Shown here: positions 43,581-55,100 of the stretch, in pieces
Numbering within the stretch: position 1 is the first letter of the stretch
Layout of the letters: the number at the start of each line of letters is the position of its first letter
Source: Streptomyces sp. NBC_00448
GTDB taxonomy: Bacteria; Actinomycetota; Actinomycetes; Streptomycetales; Streptomycetaceae
Reading direction: 5' to 3'
Assembly: GCF_036014115.1 (NCBI RefSeq)
Contig: NZ_CP107913.1
Coordinates: 4,077,001-4,141,000 of the forward strand
Length of the DNA stretch: 64,000 bases
Notes under the pieces: model-generated
Told to the model about the DNA's origin: nothing
What the model saw: the letters and a program-made list of their open reading frames with translations, nothing else
The model's database searches: none
Made by a program: the position numbers and the translations under genes

Positions 43581-44189
43581 CTACCCGCGGCCGATGATCA
43601 GGCTCATCGCCTCGGAGCGCGTCGCGGGGTCCCTCAGCTGGCCGCGCACCGCCGACGTGATGGTCTTCGCCCCGGGCTTGCGCACCCCCCGCATCGTCAT
43701 GCACATGTGCTCGCACTCGATGACCACGATCACCCCGCGCGGTTCCAGTATCCGCATCATCGCGTCGGCGACCTGCGTGGTCAGCCGCTCCTGCACCTGC
43801 GGGCGCCGCGCGTACACGTCCACCAGCCGCGCCAGCTTCGACAGCCCGGTGATCTTCCCGCTGCTCGCCGGGATGTACCCGATGTGGGCGACGCCGACGA
43901 AGGGCACCAGGTGGTGCTCGCAGGAGGACATCACCTCGATGTCCTTGACCAGCACCATCTCGTCGTGACCGAGGTCGAAGGTGGTGGTCAGTACGTCCTC
44001 GGGCTGCTGCCACAGCCCGGCGAATATCTCCCGGTAGGCGCGGGCCACCCGGCTCGGGGTCTCGCGCAGGCCCTCCCGGTCGGGGTCCTCGCCCACCGCG
44101 TAGAGCAGCTCACGGATCGCGGCCTCGGCCCGCTTCTCGTCGAACTCGCCGGGCGCCTGGTCGCCGTCGAGCGTCACGGGGTCGGTCAT
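43581..44189 (-). CDS. folE: GTP cyclohydrolase I
   Basis: The 202-residue enzyme makes 7,8-dihydroneopterin triphosphate, the first folate step. The zinc ligands are in [10 protein letters not shown] and [11 protein letters not shown], with [21 protein letters not shown] and the family end [12 protein letters not shown] 44189 follows GGAGGA. It is the first gene of the folate group, with a lysyltransferase inserted before folP, and sits downstream of ftsH. Confidence 0.98.
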   Translation of the reverse strand: MTDPVTLDGDQAPGEFDEKRAEAAIRELLYAVGEDPDREGLRETPSRVARAYREIFAGLWQQPEDVLTTTFDLGHDEMVLVKDIEVMSSCEHHLVPFVGVAHIGYIPASSGKITGLSKLARLVDVYARRPQVQERLTTQVADAMMRILEPRGVIVVIECEHMCMTMRGVRKPGAKTITSAVRGQLRDPATRSEAMSLIIGRG

Positions 44190-44310
44190 GGGCCTCGCTC
44201 CTCCTGCTGACGCCACCTGGCCGGTGCCGCCTCGCCGGTGCCGCCTTGCTGATGCGTCTTGCTGCTGCCATCGCGGCCGGTAGGGAAACACAGCCGGTCG
44301 AAAACACGGC

Positions 44311-44342
44311 CGCGGCCCCAAGGCTAGAACCCTGGGGCCGCG
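44311..44342 (-). terminator. Hairpin terminator of ftsH
   Basis: CGCGGCCCCAAGG and CCCTGGGGCCGCG pair with one mismatch around a short loop, about 50 bases past the ftsH stop. It separates ftsH from folE. Confidence 0.8.
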
Positions 44343-44389
44343 AATCGCATTCCGGACAGTGCCCGAAACGGGGTGGATCAGTGTGATGT

Positions 44390-46435
<2,046 letters not shown>

Positions 46436-46655
46436 CCATGCGGGGCGTAAACGCCCCGTCCCTCCTGCCGCAGTGAGGCACAGCCGCTGGTGGGCGACGT
46501 GTGCATCCGGTGTATGACCCGATCCTTCGGACGGTACCCCAGCATTGTGACCCGAGGTTGCCGCCGACCGTTAACAATCCGGCTTTCCCCTGCTCCAACG
46601 GCGGGAAACCGACAGGGGTTCCCCGGGCCGCCGTGAGGGTGGTCTCAGTGCGGCC

Positions 46656-47210
46656 TCAGCCCCCGTAGACGTGCGGTGCGAGGGTGCCGACGAACGGCAG
46701 GTTGCGGTACTTCTCGGAGTAGTCCAGGCCGTAACCGACCACGAACTCGTTGGGGATGTCGAAGCCAGTGTATTTGACATCGATGCGAACCTTCGCCGCC
46801 TCGGGCTTGCGCAGCAGCGTGCAGACCTCCAGGGAGGCCGGGCCGCGCGATCCGAGGTTGCTGATCAGCCAGGAGAGGGTCAGCCCGGAGTCGATGATGT
46901 CCTCGACGATCAGGACGTGCCGCCCGGCGATGTCGGTGTCCAGGTCCTTGAGGATGCGGACCACGCCGGAGGACTTGGTGCCGGCGCCGTAGGAGGACAC
47001 CGCCATCCAGTCCATGGTCACGTTGCTCGACAGGGCTCGGGCCAGGTCGGCCATCACCATGACGGCGCCCTTGAGGACACCGACGATCAGCAGGTCCTTG
47101 CCCGCGTAGTCCCGATCGATCTCGGCGGCCAGCTCCCCCAGCTTCGCGTCGATGTCTGCCTTGGCGATGAGCACCTTCTCAAGGTCGGCGCCCATGTCGG
47201 TCTCGTTCAC
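46656..47210 (-). CDS. hpt: Hypoxanthine phosphoribosyltransferase
   Basis: The 184-residue enzyme salvages hypoxanthine and guanine using PRPP. The family pattern is LLIVGVLKGAVMVMADLAR, MDWMAVSSYG, the PRPP loop VLIVEDIIDSGLTLSWL, and LLRKPEAAKVRIDVKYTGFDIPNEFVVGYGLDY. GTG 47210 is preferred; ATG 47195 is the alternative. It follows tilS by 28 bases, and ftsH follows it, matching the widespread tilS-hpt-ftsH order. Confidence 0.97.
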   Translation of the reverse strand: MNETDMGADLEKVLIAKADIDAKLGELAAEIDRDYAGKDLLIVGVLKGAVMVMADLARALSSNVTMDWMAVSSYGAGTKSSGVVRILKDLDTDIAGRHVLIVEDIIDSGLTLSWLISNLGSRGPASLEVCTLLRKPEAAKVRIDVKYTGFDIPNEFVVGYGLDYSEKYRNLPFVGTLAPHVYGG

Positions 47211-47238
47211 TACGCGGTACGTCCTCAGGTCTGCGGCT

Positions 47239-48333
47239 CTACGACGGCGAGAACACCAGTCTGCCATCCGCCCTTCGGACGGCGACGCCGCCCGGCAGGT
47301 TGAGCGCCTTCTGCCCGCGCCAGCCCGTCACCAGGCGGTCCACCTCTTCGATGTGGCGGGCGAAGAGGAAGCCCGGCGGGGACCCGGCGGCCACCGCCGC
47401 CCTGCGCAGCACCCGGCGCCGGACCGCCGCGGGCAGCCGGTGCAGCCGGGCCACGTCGAGGCTGCCGTCGTCGCCGGCCACGTCGGCCTGCGCGTCGGCG
47501 GCCCACTGGTCGAGGGCGTCGGCGTCGTCGCGCGAGAGCTGGGCGGTACGGGCCAGCGCCTGCACGACGCCCTTGCCGAGCGACTTCTCCAGCACCGGCA
47601 GCGCTTCGTGCCGGACCCGGGAGCGGGTGTACGCGGGGTCGTGGTTGTGCGGGTCCTCCCACACGGTGATGCCCTGGGCGAGGCAGCCCTGGCGGACGGT
47701 GTCGCGGTCGAGCAGCAGGAACGGCCGGCGGTAGCGGCCGCCGGTGCCGGAGACCGCGGCCATGCCGGACAGCGAGCGGGTGCCGGAGCCGCGGGCGAGG
47801 CCGAGCAGCACCGTCTCCGCCTGGTCGTCCCGGGTGTGGCCGAGCAACACCGCGGCGGCGCCGCGGCGTTCGGCGACGGTGTCCAGCGCGGCGTACCGCG
47901 CGTCGCGCGCGGCGGCCTCGGGGCCGACCCGGCGACCGGTGCCGGTGCCCGCGGTGCCGACGTACGCGCCGCCGTGCGCGGCCGTGGTGGACTGCCGGCC
48001 GACGGTCACGCCGATCGCGTCGACCGGGTCGAGGCCGAGGGCACGCAGCCGCTCCACGACCTCCTGCGCGCGGCGGGCCGAGCCGCTTTGCAGGCCGTGG
48101 TCGACGGTGACGGCGCCGGCACGCATGCCGAGCCGGGGCGCTTCGAAGGCGAGGGCGGCGGCCAGCGCCATCGAATCGGCGCCGCCGCTGCACGCGGCGA
48201 GTACGAGCGGGCCGGCGGCGCCCGCGGTGGCGGTGGACGGCGCGGCGGACGCGTCGGCGGAGGCTGCGAGCACGTCGTGCAGGACGCGGCGGACCGCCAG
48301 ACGTATCGCCGCGACCGTGGGGTGGGGTCCCAT
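47239..48333 (-). CDS. tilS: tRNA(Ile)-lysidine synthetase
   Basis: The 364-residue N-type ATP pyrophosphatase modifies the wobble C of the AUA-reading tRNA(Ile) to lysidine, an essential change. The P-loop is [20 protein letters not shown], followed by [35 protein letters not shown], and [18 protein letters not shown] substrate motifs ([14 protein letters not shown]). ATG 48333 follows AGGAGG. The start further upstream is not supported. It leads the tilS-hpt pair. Confidence 0.97.
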   Translation of the reverse strand: MGPHPTVAAIRLAVRRVLHDVLAASADASAAPSTATAGAAGPLVLAACSGGADSMALAAALAFEAPRLGMRAGAVTVDHGLQSGSARRAQEVVERLRALGLDPVDAIGVTVGRQSTTAAHGGAYVGTAGTGTGRRVGPEAAARDARYAALDTVAERRGAAAVLLGHTRDDQAETVLLGLARGSGTRSLSGMAAVSGTGGRYRRPFLLLDRDTVRQGCLAQGITVWEDPHNHDPAYTRSRVRHEALPVLEKSLGKGVVQALARTAQLSRDDADALDQWAADAQADVAGDDGSLDVARLHRLPAAVRRRVLRRAAVAAGSPPGFLFARHIEEVDRLVTGWRGQKALNLPGGVAVRRADGRLVFSPS

Positions 48334-48651
48334 GTCCGGTTCCCTCCTGGGGAGGCTGGGTGGGGCGGGCAGAGCGAGAAGCCCTGCGAGACAGGTTGAC
48401 GCAGGGTATTCAGATGGTGACAGAAGCCCGGGCATAACCCGAGCATCGCACGCGGCACCCCACGCCAGCGGTCCCTCGGACGGGTGAACCGGGCGCAAAA
48501 CCAGCGGCCGGACCACCCTCGGCGGGGCGGCACGGCCGGTACGGGTGGGGCGGAGGGTGTGAACGGCCAGGGCTCGCGGAGGCGCGGCCGGGGCTCGCGC
48601 TCCTGCGAACGAGCCCGCCCGCGTCCACGGCGGTACGGTACGGCGCCCGGC
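48334..48651. other. Spacer between zinc protease and tilS
   Basis: About 320 bases without a supported gene. It should hold the tilS-hpt promoter. I see no strong operator or hairpin. Confidence 0.5.
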
Positions 48652-49830
48652 TCAGCCGTCGGTGCGGCCGTGCACCCGCGCCACCCACTCCGCGGGTTTG
48701 GCGATCTCCGCCTTGGTGGGCAGCGTGTTCGGCGAGGTCCACACGCGGTTGAAACCGTCCATGCCGACGTCCTTGACCACGCCGCGCACGAACCGCTCGC
48801 CGTCGCGGTACTGCCGCAGCTTCGCGTCCAGGCCCAGCAGCCGGCGCAGCGCCTGGTCGAGCCGGCCCGCGCCGCTGGCGCGGCGCTGCCCGAACTTCTC
48901 CCGGATCTCCGCGACGCTCGGCACCACCTCGGGGCCCACACCGTCCATCACGTAGTCGGCGTGCCCCTCCAGCAGCGACATCACGGCGGTCAGCCGGGTG
49001 AGGATCTCCTTCTGCGCGGGGGTCTGCACGAGGTCCACGAGGCTGCGGCCGTCGTCCGGCTCACCGTCGGCGCCCTCCTCGCCCTCCTCGCGGTCCTTGC
49101 CCGCGCCGCTGAAGGTCTGCACCGCCTGCCGGACCCGCTCCACGACCGTGGAGGCGTCGAGTTCGGTCTCACCGAGGAAGGACTGGATCTCGCCCTCGAT
49201 GTGGTCGCGCAGCCAGGGCACGGCGGAGAACTGGGTGCGGTGGGTCTCCTCGTGCAGGCACACCCACAGCCGGAAGTCGTGCGGGTCGACGTCCAGCTCG
49301 CGCTCGACGTGCACGATGTTCGGGGCGACCAGCAGCAGCCGCCCGGCCCTGGACTCCCCCGGGCCCGGCTGCACCGGTCCCGCGGGCATCTCCCGCGTGG
49401 CGGGGGCGAACGTCTCGTACTGGCCGAGCACCCGGGAGGACAGGAAGCTCAGCAGCATCCCGACCTCGACGCCGGTGACCTTGCCGCCCACGGTGCCGAG
49501 CATGACGCCGCCCGGGCCGCCCGGGCGGCGGGCCTGCATCTTGCCCAGCAGCGGTTTGAGCACCTCGCGGAAGCCCGCGACGTTGGCGCGGACCCAGCCG
49601 GGGCGGTCCACGATCAGCACGGGGGTGCCGTGCGGGCGGGCCCCGCCGTCGCCGTACATCCGCGTGAACGCGCTGACGTGGTTCTCCGACTCCTCGGCGT
49701 GGGTCCGCAACTCGGCCACGATCGCGCGTGCCTCGTCCCGGCTCACCTCCGGCCCGGGCCGCGTCAGCCGCTGCGCGGTCGCCACGGCGAGGTTCCAGTC
49801 GACCATCTCGCTTCCACCGATGCTCGTCAT
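48652..49830 (-). CDS. Zinc-dependent metalloprotease (DUF2342, coenzyme F420 biosynthesis-associated type)
   Basis: The 392-residue product has the zincin motif LWVCLHEETHRTQF (HExxH, residues near 190-200), with the family N-terminus MVDWNLAVATAQRLTRPGPEVS and SLLEGHADYVMDGVGPEVVPS carrying the further Glu/His ligands. The family (actinobacterial, often annotated 'zinc-dependent metalloprotease') lies between dacB and tilS in streptomycetes. Its substrate is not known. The length is normal. Confidence 0.92.
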   Translation of the reverse strand: MTSIGGSEMVDWNLAVATAQRLTRPGPEVSRDEARAIVAELRTHAEESENHVSAFTRMYGDGGARPHGTPVLIVDRPGWVRANVAGFREVLKPLLGKMQARRPGGPGGVMLGTVGGKVTGVEVGMLLSFLSSRVLGQYETFAPATREMPAGPVQPGPGESRAGRLLLVAPNIVHVERELDVDPHDFRLWVCLHEETHRTQFSAVPWLRDHIEGEIQSFLGETELDASTVVERVRQAVQTFSGAGKDREEGEEGADGEPDDGRSLVDLVQTPAQKEILTRLTAVMSLLEGHADYVMDGVGPEVVPSVAEIREKFGQRRASGAGRLDQALRRLLGLDAKLRQYRDGERFVRGVVKDVGMDGFNRVWTSPNTLPTKAEIAKPAEWVARVHGRTDG

Positions 49831-49983
49831 ACCTTCACGGTACGTTGCCGCTCCCGATTTGGGGGTGCCTAACGCTTCTCCGCCGCCGTTCTCGGGGCTC
49901 CGATCCGTCTACGGGCCGGTGGTGGGCTGAGCCCGCAGTCCCCTGCGGGGTGGCCGCCTCGCCCTTGCCCGCGGGCCCATCGC

Positions 49984-50082
49984 GGCTGGTCGCGCAGTTC
50001 CCCGCGCCCCCGGGTGGCAGCCCCTTGCTGTGGGCACCTACCTGCACGTCGGACGTGGCTGGTCGCGCAGTTCCCCGCGCCC
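49984..50082. repeat. Two direct copies of a dispersed intergenic repeat
   Basis: GGTCGCGCAGTTCCCCGCGC occurs at 49987 and 50060, in plus orientation. The same core occurs in minus orientation in each unit of the 50172-50378 tandem array. Confidence 0.75.
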
Positions 50083-50171
50083 CTGAGTATGTGCGGCTGC
50101 TCCGCAGCGCACAGCAGGCCACCGGTCGGCCCTCGGGAACCAACCGGCACCGCGACGGCGGGTCGCCGAAG

Positions 50172-50378
50172 GGGCGCGGGGAACTGCGCGACCAACCACA
50201 ACGAGCCCGCAGACAAGAACGAGACAGCCACCCCGCAGGGGGGCGCGGGGAACTGCGCGACCAACCACAACGAGCCCGCAGACAAGAACGAGACAGCCAC
50301 CCCGCAGGGGGGCGCGGGGAACTGCGCGACCAACCACAACGAGCCCGCAGACAAGAACGAGACAGCCACCCCGCAGGG
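50172..50378. repeat. 69-bp tandem repeat, three identical copies
   Basis: Three adjacent units of exactly 69 bases (50172-50240, 50241-50309, 50310-50378) are identical by eye. Each begins GGGCGCGGGGAACTGCGCGA and ends CCACCCCGCAGGG. The last unit touches the stop codon of dacB. The period is a multiple of three and the units are free of stops in some frames, but there is no start site, so I treat it as non-coding. Confidence 0.95.
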
Positions 50379-51866
50379 TCAGGCGCCGGCTACGGCTGTC
50401 GCGAGGGCGTCGAGGGCTTGCTCGGTCGCGACGGGGTCGTATCCGCCCTGGGTCATGAACGAGAACGCGAGCAGCCGCCCGCCGGCGGTGACCACGGTGC
50501 CGGCGATCGTGTTGGTCCCCGTGAGCGTCCCCGTCTTCGCGTGCACCAGGCCCGCCGCAGGCGACCCGTGGAACCGCGCCGCCAGCGTCCCCGTGAAGTC
50601 CGCCACCGGCACCCCCGTGAGGATCGAGCGCAGCTCGGCGTGTTCAGGGCTCGCCGCCAGCGCCAGCAACCGCGCGAGGGTGACCGGCGCCAGCCGGTCG
50701 TCGTGGTCGAGCCCGCTCCCGTCGTGGAACGACGCCCGCGGCAGCGGCACCCCGTACCGCACCAGCGCCGCCCTGATCGCCGCCGCACCCCCCGCGAAGC
50801 TCGCCGGCCGCCCGCTCGCGATCGCGGACTGCCGCGCCAGCGCCTCCGCGAGGTCGTTGTCGCTGTTGGTGAGCATGCGTTCCACGAGGTCGGCCAGCGG
50901 CGCCGACACGTGCGTGGCGAGCGTCGTGCCGGCCACGTTCCCCGCCGTCCCCGCGTGCTCGTGCGTGACGGCGGTCACGGTGATCCCCTGCTTGCCGAGC
51001 AGCTGCGCGAAGTCCCCCGCCGCGCTCGCCGCCGGGTCCCACGCGCGGGACGCGGGGCCGCTGCTGCTCCCGTCGAGCCGCCCCTCGTCGGCCATCAGCG
51101 CGGTGACCGGCGCGAGGTTCTCGTTGTGCCCGATGGGGTGGAGTGTCGGCCCGCTGTACAGCGACGTGTCGTACCCGAGCGCGATCTTCGTCCGCCCGGC
51201 CGCCTTCAGCGCCTTCGCGGTGTCCTCGGCGAGTTGCCCCAACTCCAGCGTGGGGTCACCGCCGCCGACCAGCACCACGTCACCCTTCCCGGTGGTCCCG
51301 GTCGCCACCACCCGCGTGGTCAGCCGCTTCTCCGGGCCGAGCAGGCCCAGCGCGGCCGTCGCGGTGGCGAGTTTGGTGGTGGACGCGGGGGTTGTCGCGG
51401 TGCCGTCCTGGTGGTCGAAGAGCACGCTGCCGCTGCTCACGTCGATCACGGCGCCGGTGCGGACCGGGCCCATGCCGTACGCCGTCAGCAGCGGGTCGAG
51501 CGTGCGGGCGAGCTCGGCGGAGAGGCCGGCCGGCAGGGGCGCCGCGGAGCCGCCGACCGGCAGCAGGACGGGCGCCGCGGACGGCACGGCCGTCGATATG
51601 CCCCCGGGCCCGGCCGGGGACACGGCCGTGGATACGGGGCTCGGCTTGGCCTTCGGCTTCCCGCCCGGTCCGGCCTCGGCGTCCCGCGCGGCGGCGAAGT
51701 TCCGTTCCGCGGTGCGCTGCCCGCCCTGCCACGGCCCGGCCGCGGCCGCCGCCCCCGCGGCGACGACCACGCCCATCCCGGCGGATACCGCCACGACCTG
51801 CCACGTCCTGCCGAGCGGCACAGCCGACCAGCCCCTTTCGCGACCACCCCGATGCGTGGGAGACAC
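50379..51866 (-). CDS. dacB: D-alanyl-D-alanine carboxypeptidase/endopeptidase (PBP4 type)
   Basis: The 495-residue product starts at GTG 51866. A membrane helix (VVAVSAGMGVVVAAGAAAAAG) near the N-terminus anchors or exports it. The penicillin-binding motifs of class C low-molecular-mass PBPs are all present: STTK (in TPASTTKLATATAA), SDN (in TNSDNDLAE) and KTG (in VHAKTGTLTG). It trims or cleaves peptidoglycan cross-links. A Pro/Ser/Ala-rich linker follows the helix. It is divergent from ppa with only 42 bases between the starts. Confidence 0.95.
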   Translation of the reverse strand: MSPTHRGGRERGWSAVPLGRTWQVVAVSAGMGVVVAAGAAAAAGPWQGGQRTAERNFAAARDAEAGPGGKPKAKPSPVSTAVSPAGPGGISTAVPSAAPVLLPVGGSAAPLPAGLSAELARTLDPLLTAYGMGPVRTGAVIDVSSGSVLFDHQDGTATTPASTTKLATATAALGLLGPEKRLTTRVVATGTTGKGDVVLVGGGDPTLELGQLAEDTAKALKAAGRTKIALGYDTSLYSGPTLHPIGHNENLAPVTALMADEGRLDGSSSGPASRAWDPAASAAGDFAQLLGKQGITVTAVTHEHAGTAGNVAGTTLATHVSAPLADLVERMLTNSDNDLAEALARQSAIASGRPASFAGGAAAIRAALVRYGVPLPRASFHDGSGLDHDDRLAPVTLARLLALAASPEHAELRSILTGVPVADFTGTLAARFHGSPAAGLVHAKTGTLTGTNTIAGTVVTAGGRLLAFSFMTQGGYDPVATEQALDALATAVAGA

Positions 51867-51908
51867 TTAACCACCCACACTGTGTGCTGATCATTGAGGA
51901 GTAGGGCC

Positions 51909-52403
51909 GTGGAGTTCGACGTCACGATCGAGATCCCGAAGGGTTCACGAAACAAGTACGAGGTGGACCACGAGTCCGGTCGTATCCGCCTGGACCGCAG
52001 GCTCTTCACGTCCACGAGTTACCCCGCGGACTACGGCTTCATCGAGAACACCCTCGGCCAGGACGGCGACCCGCTGGACGCGCTGGTCATCCTGGACGAG
52101 CCGACGTTCCCCGGGTGCCTGATCACCTGCCGCGCCATCGGCATGTTCCGGATGACCGACGAGGCCGGCGGCGACGACAAGGTGCTGTGCGTGCCCGCGT
52201 CCGACCCGCGCGTGGAGCACCTGCGGGACATCCACCACGTCTCGGAGTTCGACCGCCTGGAGATCCAGCACTTCTTCGAGGTCTACAAGGACCTGGAGCC
52301 CGGCAAGTCCGTCGAGGGCGCGAACTGGGTCGGCCGCACCGAGGCCGAGGCGGAGATCGAGGAGTCCTTCCGCCGCCTGAAGGAGCACAACGGCGGTCAC
52401 TGA
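51909..52403 (+). CDS. ppa: Inorganic pyrophosphatase
   Basis: The 164-residue class I enzyme hydrolyses pyrophosphate and drives biosynthesis. The family pattern is [48 protein letters not shown] (metal-binding Asp residues), [10 protein letters not shown] and [16 protein letters not shown] 51909 follows GAGGAG at good spacing. It is transcribed alone, divergent from dacB, and ends at a perfect hairpin. Confidence 0.98.
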   Translation: MEFDVTIEIPKGSRNKYEVDHESGRIRLDRRLFTSTSYPADYGFIENTLGQDGDPLDALVILDEPTFPGCLITCRAIGMFRMTDEAGGDDKVLCVPASDPRVEHLRDIHHVSEFDRLEIQHFFEVYKDLEPGKSVEGANWVGRTEAEAEIEESFRRLKEHNGGH

Positions 52404-52422
52404 CCACCGGTTTCCCGCACTA

Positions 52423-52454
52423 CGGGCCCGCGGCCGTCATCGGCCGCGGGCCCG
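52423..52454. terminator. Convergent hairpin terminator, ppa/MFS
   Basis: A perfect 14-bp stem (CGGGCCCGCGGCCG and complement) with loop TCAT lies between the convergent ppa and MFS genes. Confidence 0.88.
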
Positions 52455-52521
52455 AGCCGTGCGGGTGGAGGAGGGGCCGCACGGCGGAGCGGGTCGAGCG
52501 GGACGGATCAAGCGGGGTGCG

Positions 52522-54201
52522 TCAACGGGGCTGCGGCTGGAGCTTGTCGGTGTACGTGCCGTCCGGCCGAGGGCCCGTGCCGTCCGGCAGGGAGCCCGTA
52601 CCGTCCGGCGGGGAAGCCGTCCCATCCGCCGCGTCGGCCCGCTCGCCGACCTGCTCGCCGCGCTCAGCGGAACGCGACCGCGTGCCCCGCAGCAGCAGGG
52701 CGACGACGACCGCCGCGAGCAGGGCCACGCCCGCGCCCGCCAGCAGCGTCTGGTGGATGCCGTCCACGAAGGCGTGCCGTGCTCCGTCGGCGACCGAGCC
52801 GCCGACACCGGTCGCCCCGGCCAGCGAGGAGCGGGCCGCGTCCGCCGCCTGCGGCGGCAGCCCGGGCGGCAGGTGCAGGTGCGTGCGGTAGCCCGCGCCG
52901 AGCAGGCTCCCGAGGACCGCGATGCCGAGTGCCCCGCCCAGTTCGCGCGACAGGTCGTTCATCGCCGAGCCGACGTTCTGCAGCGCCCGCGGCAGCGCGT
53001 CCGTGATCTCGGTGGTCGCCGGCGTCATCGCCAGGCCCATCCCGGCCCCGAGCGGGACCAGTCCGGCGACGATCAGCCAGTACGGGCTGTCGGTGCCCAG
53101 CCGCGAGAGGACCGTCATCGCGACCGCCACCAGCACCAGCCCCGCCACCCACGGCCGCCGCACGCCGACCCGGGCCACCAGTCGCGGGGTCAGCCGGGTG
53201 GCGGGCACCAGCGCCCCGGCCAGCGGCAGCACGCTCACCGCGGCAACCAACGGGCTGTCCCCGCGAACCAGTTGCAGATACTGCATGGCCACGAAGATGA
53301 AGCCGAAGAAGACGAAGAACTGCAGCGTGACCGACACCGAGCCCGCCGAGAACCGCCGGTTGCGGAACAGCCTCGGGTCCAACAGCGGCTGCTCCCGGCG
53401 CAGTTCCCATCCGACGAAGGCGGCGAGCACCACCACGCCGAGACCGATGCCACCGAGGGTCAGCGGGTCGGCCCAGCCGCGGGTGGGCGCCTCGATCACC
53501 GAGTAGACGAGGGCGAGCAGGCCGACCACCGCGATCAGCGCACCCACCGCGTCGAGCCGAGGCCGCTCCGCCTCCGCCGACTCCGGTACGAAGACCAGCG
53601 TGCCGACCGCGGCGACCGCCGCGAGCACCACGTTGAGCAGGAACACCGAGCGCCACGACCACTCCTGGAGCAGCAGGCCCGACGTCAGCAGCCCGACGAC
53701 GGCGCTCGCGCCGGCCACCGCGGTCCAGGCGCTCACCGCCTTCGTCCGCTGCTCGCGCGGGAAGGTGCTGGTGATGGTGGACAGCGTCGCCGGCATCACC
53801 AAAGCCGCGCCCACCCCCAACAGGCCCCGCAGCGCGATGAGTTCGTCGGCCTCCTTGGTGAACACGGCCAGCACCGACCCCACGGCGAAGACCACGAGAC
53901 CGGCCACCAGCGCCCGCCGCCGCCCGAACCGGTCGCCCAACGCCCCCGCGGGCAGCAGCAATGAGGCGAACGCGAGGCTGTAGGCGTCCACGATCCACGA
54001 CAACTGCGTCTGGCTCGCGTGGGTTTCGCGGGCCAGGCTGGGCAGCGCGACGTTCAGCGAGGCCATCGCCGAGACCACCGCGCCGAGCGCGAGGCACGTG
54101 ACGAACAGGACCACGCCGTGCCGGACGGCCGGCCCGGCCGGTGAGGCGGGGTGAGCGGGTTCGGCGGGTGGGGTGCCGCTCCGCGAGTCCACGGTGCGCA
54201 T
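52522..54201 (-). CDS. DHA2-family MFS drug exporter (EmrB/QacA type)
   Basis: The 559-residue product has about 14 membrane helices. Hallmarks are SMASLNVALPSLARETHASQTQ (helix 1 and motif D), GALGDRFGRRRALVAGL (motif A) and GASAVVGLLTSGLL (motif C). It probably exports toxic compounds with proton exchange. The C-terminal tail carries the short repeat PDGTGS-LPDGTGP-RPDGTY. It lies downstream of a TetR gene on the same strand, and two TGATGAATTC direct repeats occupy the 162-base gap between them. Confidence 0.93.
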   Translation of the reverse strand: MRTVDSRSGTPPAEPAHPASPAGPAVRHGVVLFVTCLALGAVVSAMASLNVALPSLARETHASQTQLSWIVDAYSLAFASLLLPAGALGDRFGRRRALVAGLVVFAVGSVLAVFTKEADELIALRGLLGVGAALVMPATLSTITSTFPREQRTKAVSAWTAVAGASAVVGLLTSGLLLQEWSWRSVFLLNVVLAAVAAVGTLVFVPESAEAERPRLDAVGALIAVVGLLALVYSVIEAPTRGWADPLTLGGIGLGVVVLAAFVGWELRREQPLLDPRLFRNRRFSAGSVSVTLQFFVFFGFIFVAMQYLQLVRGDSPLVAAVSVLPLAGALVPATRLTPRLVARVGVRRPWVAGLVLVAVAMTVLSRLGTDSPYWLIVAGLVPLGAGMGLAMTPATTEITDALPRALQNVGSAMNDLSRELGGALGIAVLGSLLGAGYRTHLHLPPGLPPQAADAARSSLAGATGVGGSVADGARHAFVDGIHQTLLAGAGVALLAAVVVALLLRGTRSRSAERGEQVGERADAADGTASPPDGTGSLPDGTGPRPDGTYTDKLQPQPR

Positions 54202-54270
54202 GGGAGCCTCCTCCTACAGGATGTCGCTGTCCTGCTCACGGTCCCGCCCGGGGTCGGCCACTCGCCACGT

Positions 54271-54345
54271 TGATGAATTCCGGCCGCCGGTCGTACGGGG
54301 CTCTTGTCCGATGCACCGCCCGAATCCGCCGGCCCTGATGAATTC
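54271..54345. promoter_or_regulatory. Paired TGATGAATTC direct repeats upstream of the MFS gene
   Basis: TGATGAATTC occurs at 54271-54280 and 54336-54345, followed by CCGG-like sequence. The two copies span the MFS promoter region and could be sites for the adjacent TetR regulator. Confidence 0.5.
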
Positions 54346-54363
54346 CCGGGGCCGCCCGACCCG

Positions 54364-54993
54364 CTACCCGGACGACCGCCGCTGACGGGTGGGCGAGCCC
54401 TGAAGGGCGAGCCGCAGGGAGGGGCCGAAGTGCCGGACGATGTCGTCCACCGACATGGACGCGATCGGCTCCAGGCGCAGCACGTAACGCGTCATGATGA
54501 TGCCCGCCATCTGCGCGCCGAACGCCATCGCCCGCGCCTGGGCGTTGGCCCCGCCGATACGTTCGGCGATCCGGCCGAACACCTCGCGTTCGAGCATCTC
54601 CCGCAGGAGCGCGGCGAGTGCCTCGTCGGCCGCCGCGCTGCGGACCATCGCCTCCAGGGCGGGCCGGGTGTCGGAGGAGTCCCAGATGGTCACCAAGGCG
54701 CGCAGCGCCCGCACGCTGAACGTGGCGGGGTCGCCGTCGAGCACCCGCGTCAGCACGTCCGCCGGGTTCGCCACCAGCGCCATCGCCGCGCCGAACAGCC
54801 CCCGCTTGGAGTCGAAGTAGTAGCTGATCAGGGCGACGTCCACGCCGGCTTCGTCAGCGATCGCCCGCAGGGTCACCGCCTGGTAGCCGTGTTCGAGGAA
54901 CTTCTGCCGCGCGACGGCGAGGATGGCGCCGCGCGTGTCCGAAGCCCCCGGCCGGCGCCCCCGCCGGGGCGGTTCATCTGTCACCGTCCCCAC
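54364..54993 (-). CDS. TetR-family regulator next to the MFS exporter
   Basis: The 209-residue product has a basic N-terminus (PPRRGRRPGASDT), the TetR DNA-binding domain (GAILAVARQKFLEHGYQAVTLRAIADEAGVDVALISYYFDSKRGLF) and a C-terminal helical domain of the TetR_C_17-like type (LRLEPIASMSVDDIVRHFGPSL). The ligand is unknown. Location directly upstream of the exporter, with repeated TGATGAATTC in the intervening DNA, suggests it controls the pump. Confidence 0.92.
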   Translation of the reverse strand: MGTVTDEPPRRGRRPGASDTRGAILAVARQKFLEHGYQAVTLRAIADEAGVDVALISYYFDSKRGLFGAAMALVANPADVLTRVLDGDPATFSVRALRALVTIWDSSDTRPALEAMVRSAAADEALAALLREMLEREVFGRIAERIGGANAQARAMAFGAQMAGIIMTRYVLRLEPIASMSVDDIVRHFGPSLRLALQGSPTRQRRSSG

Positions 54994-55100
54994 GCTAGCG
55001 CCGTGGCCCGGGCTCCGTAGGGACGCCGTACGGGCGTCGTGCGGACGTCGTGCGGACGTCGAGGGGACACCCGCTCGAACGGGCCCGCGCCGTACGGGGC

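Noticed and set aside
40993..43968. 991-codon plus-strand frame opposite folP, lysyltransferase and folE
   Set aside because: Antisense shadow; the minus strand carries clear enzyme motifs in three separate genes.
50014..51870. Plus-strand frame containing the 69-bp repeats as peptide repeats
   Set aside because: The period is divisible by three, so repeats read as peptide repeats by chance. There is no start site and the rest is antisense to dacB.
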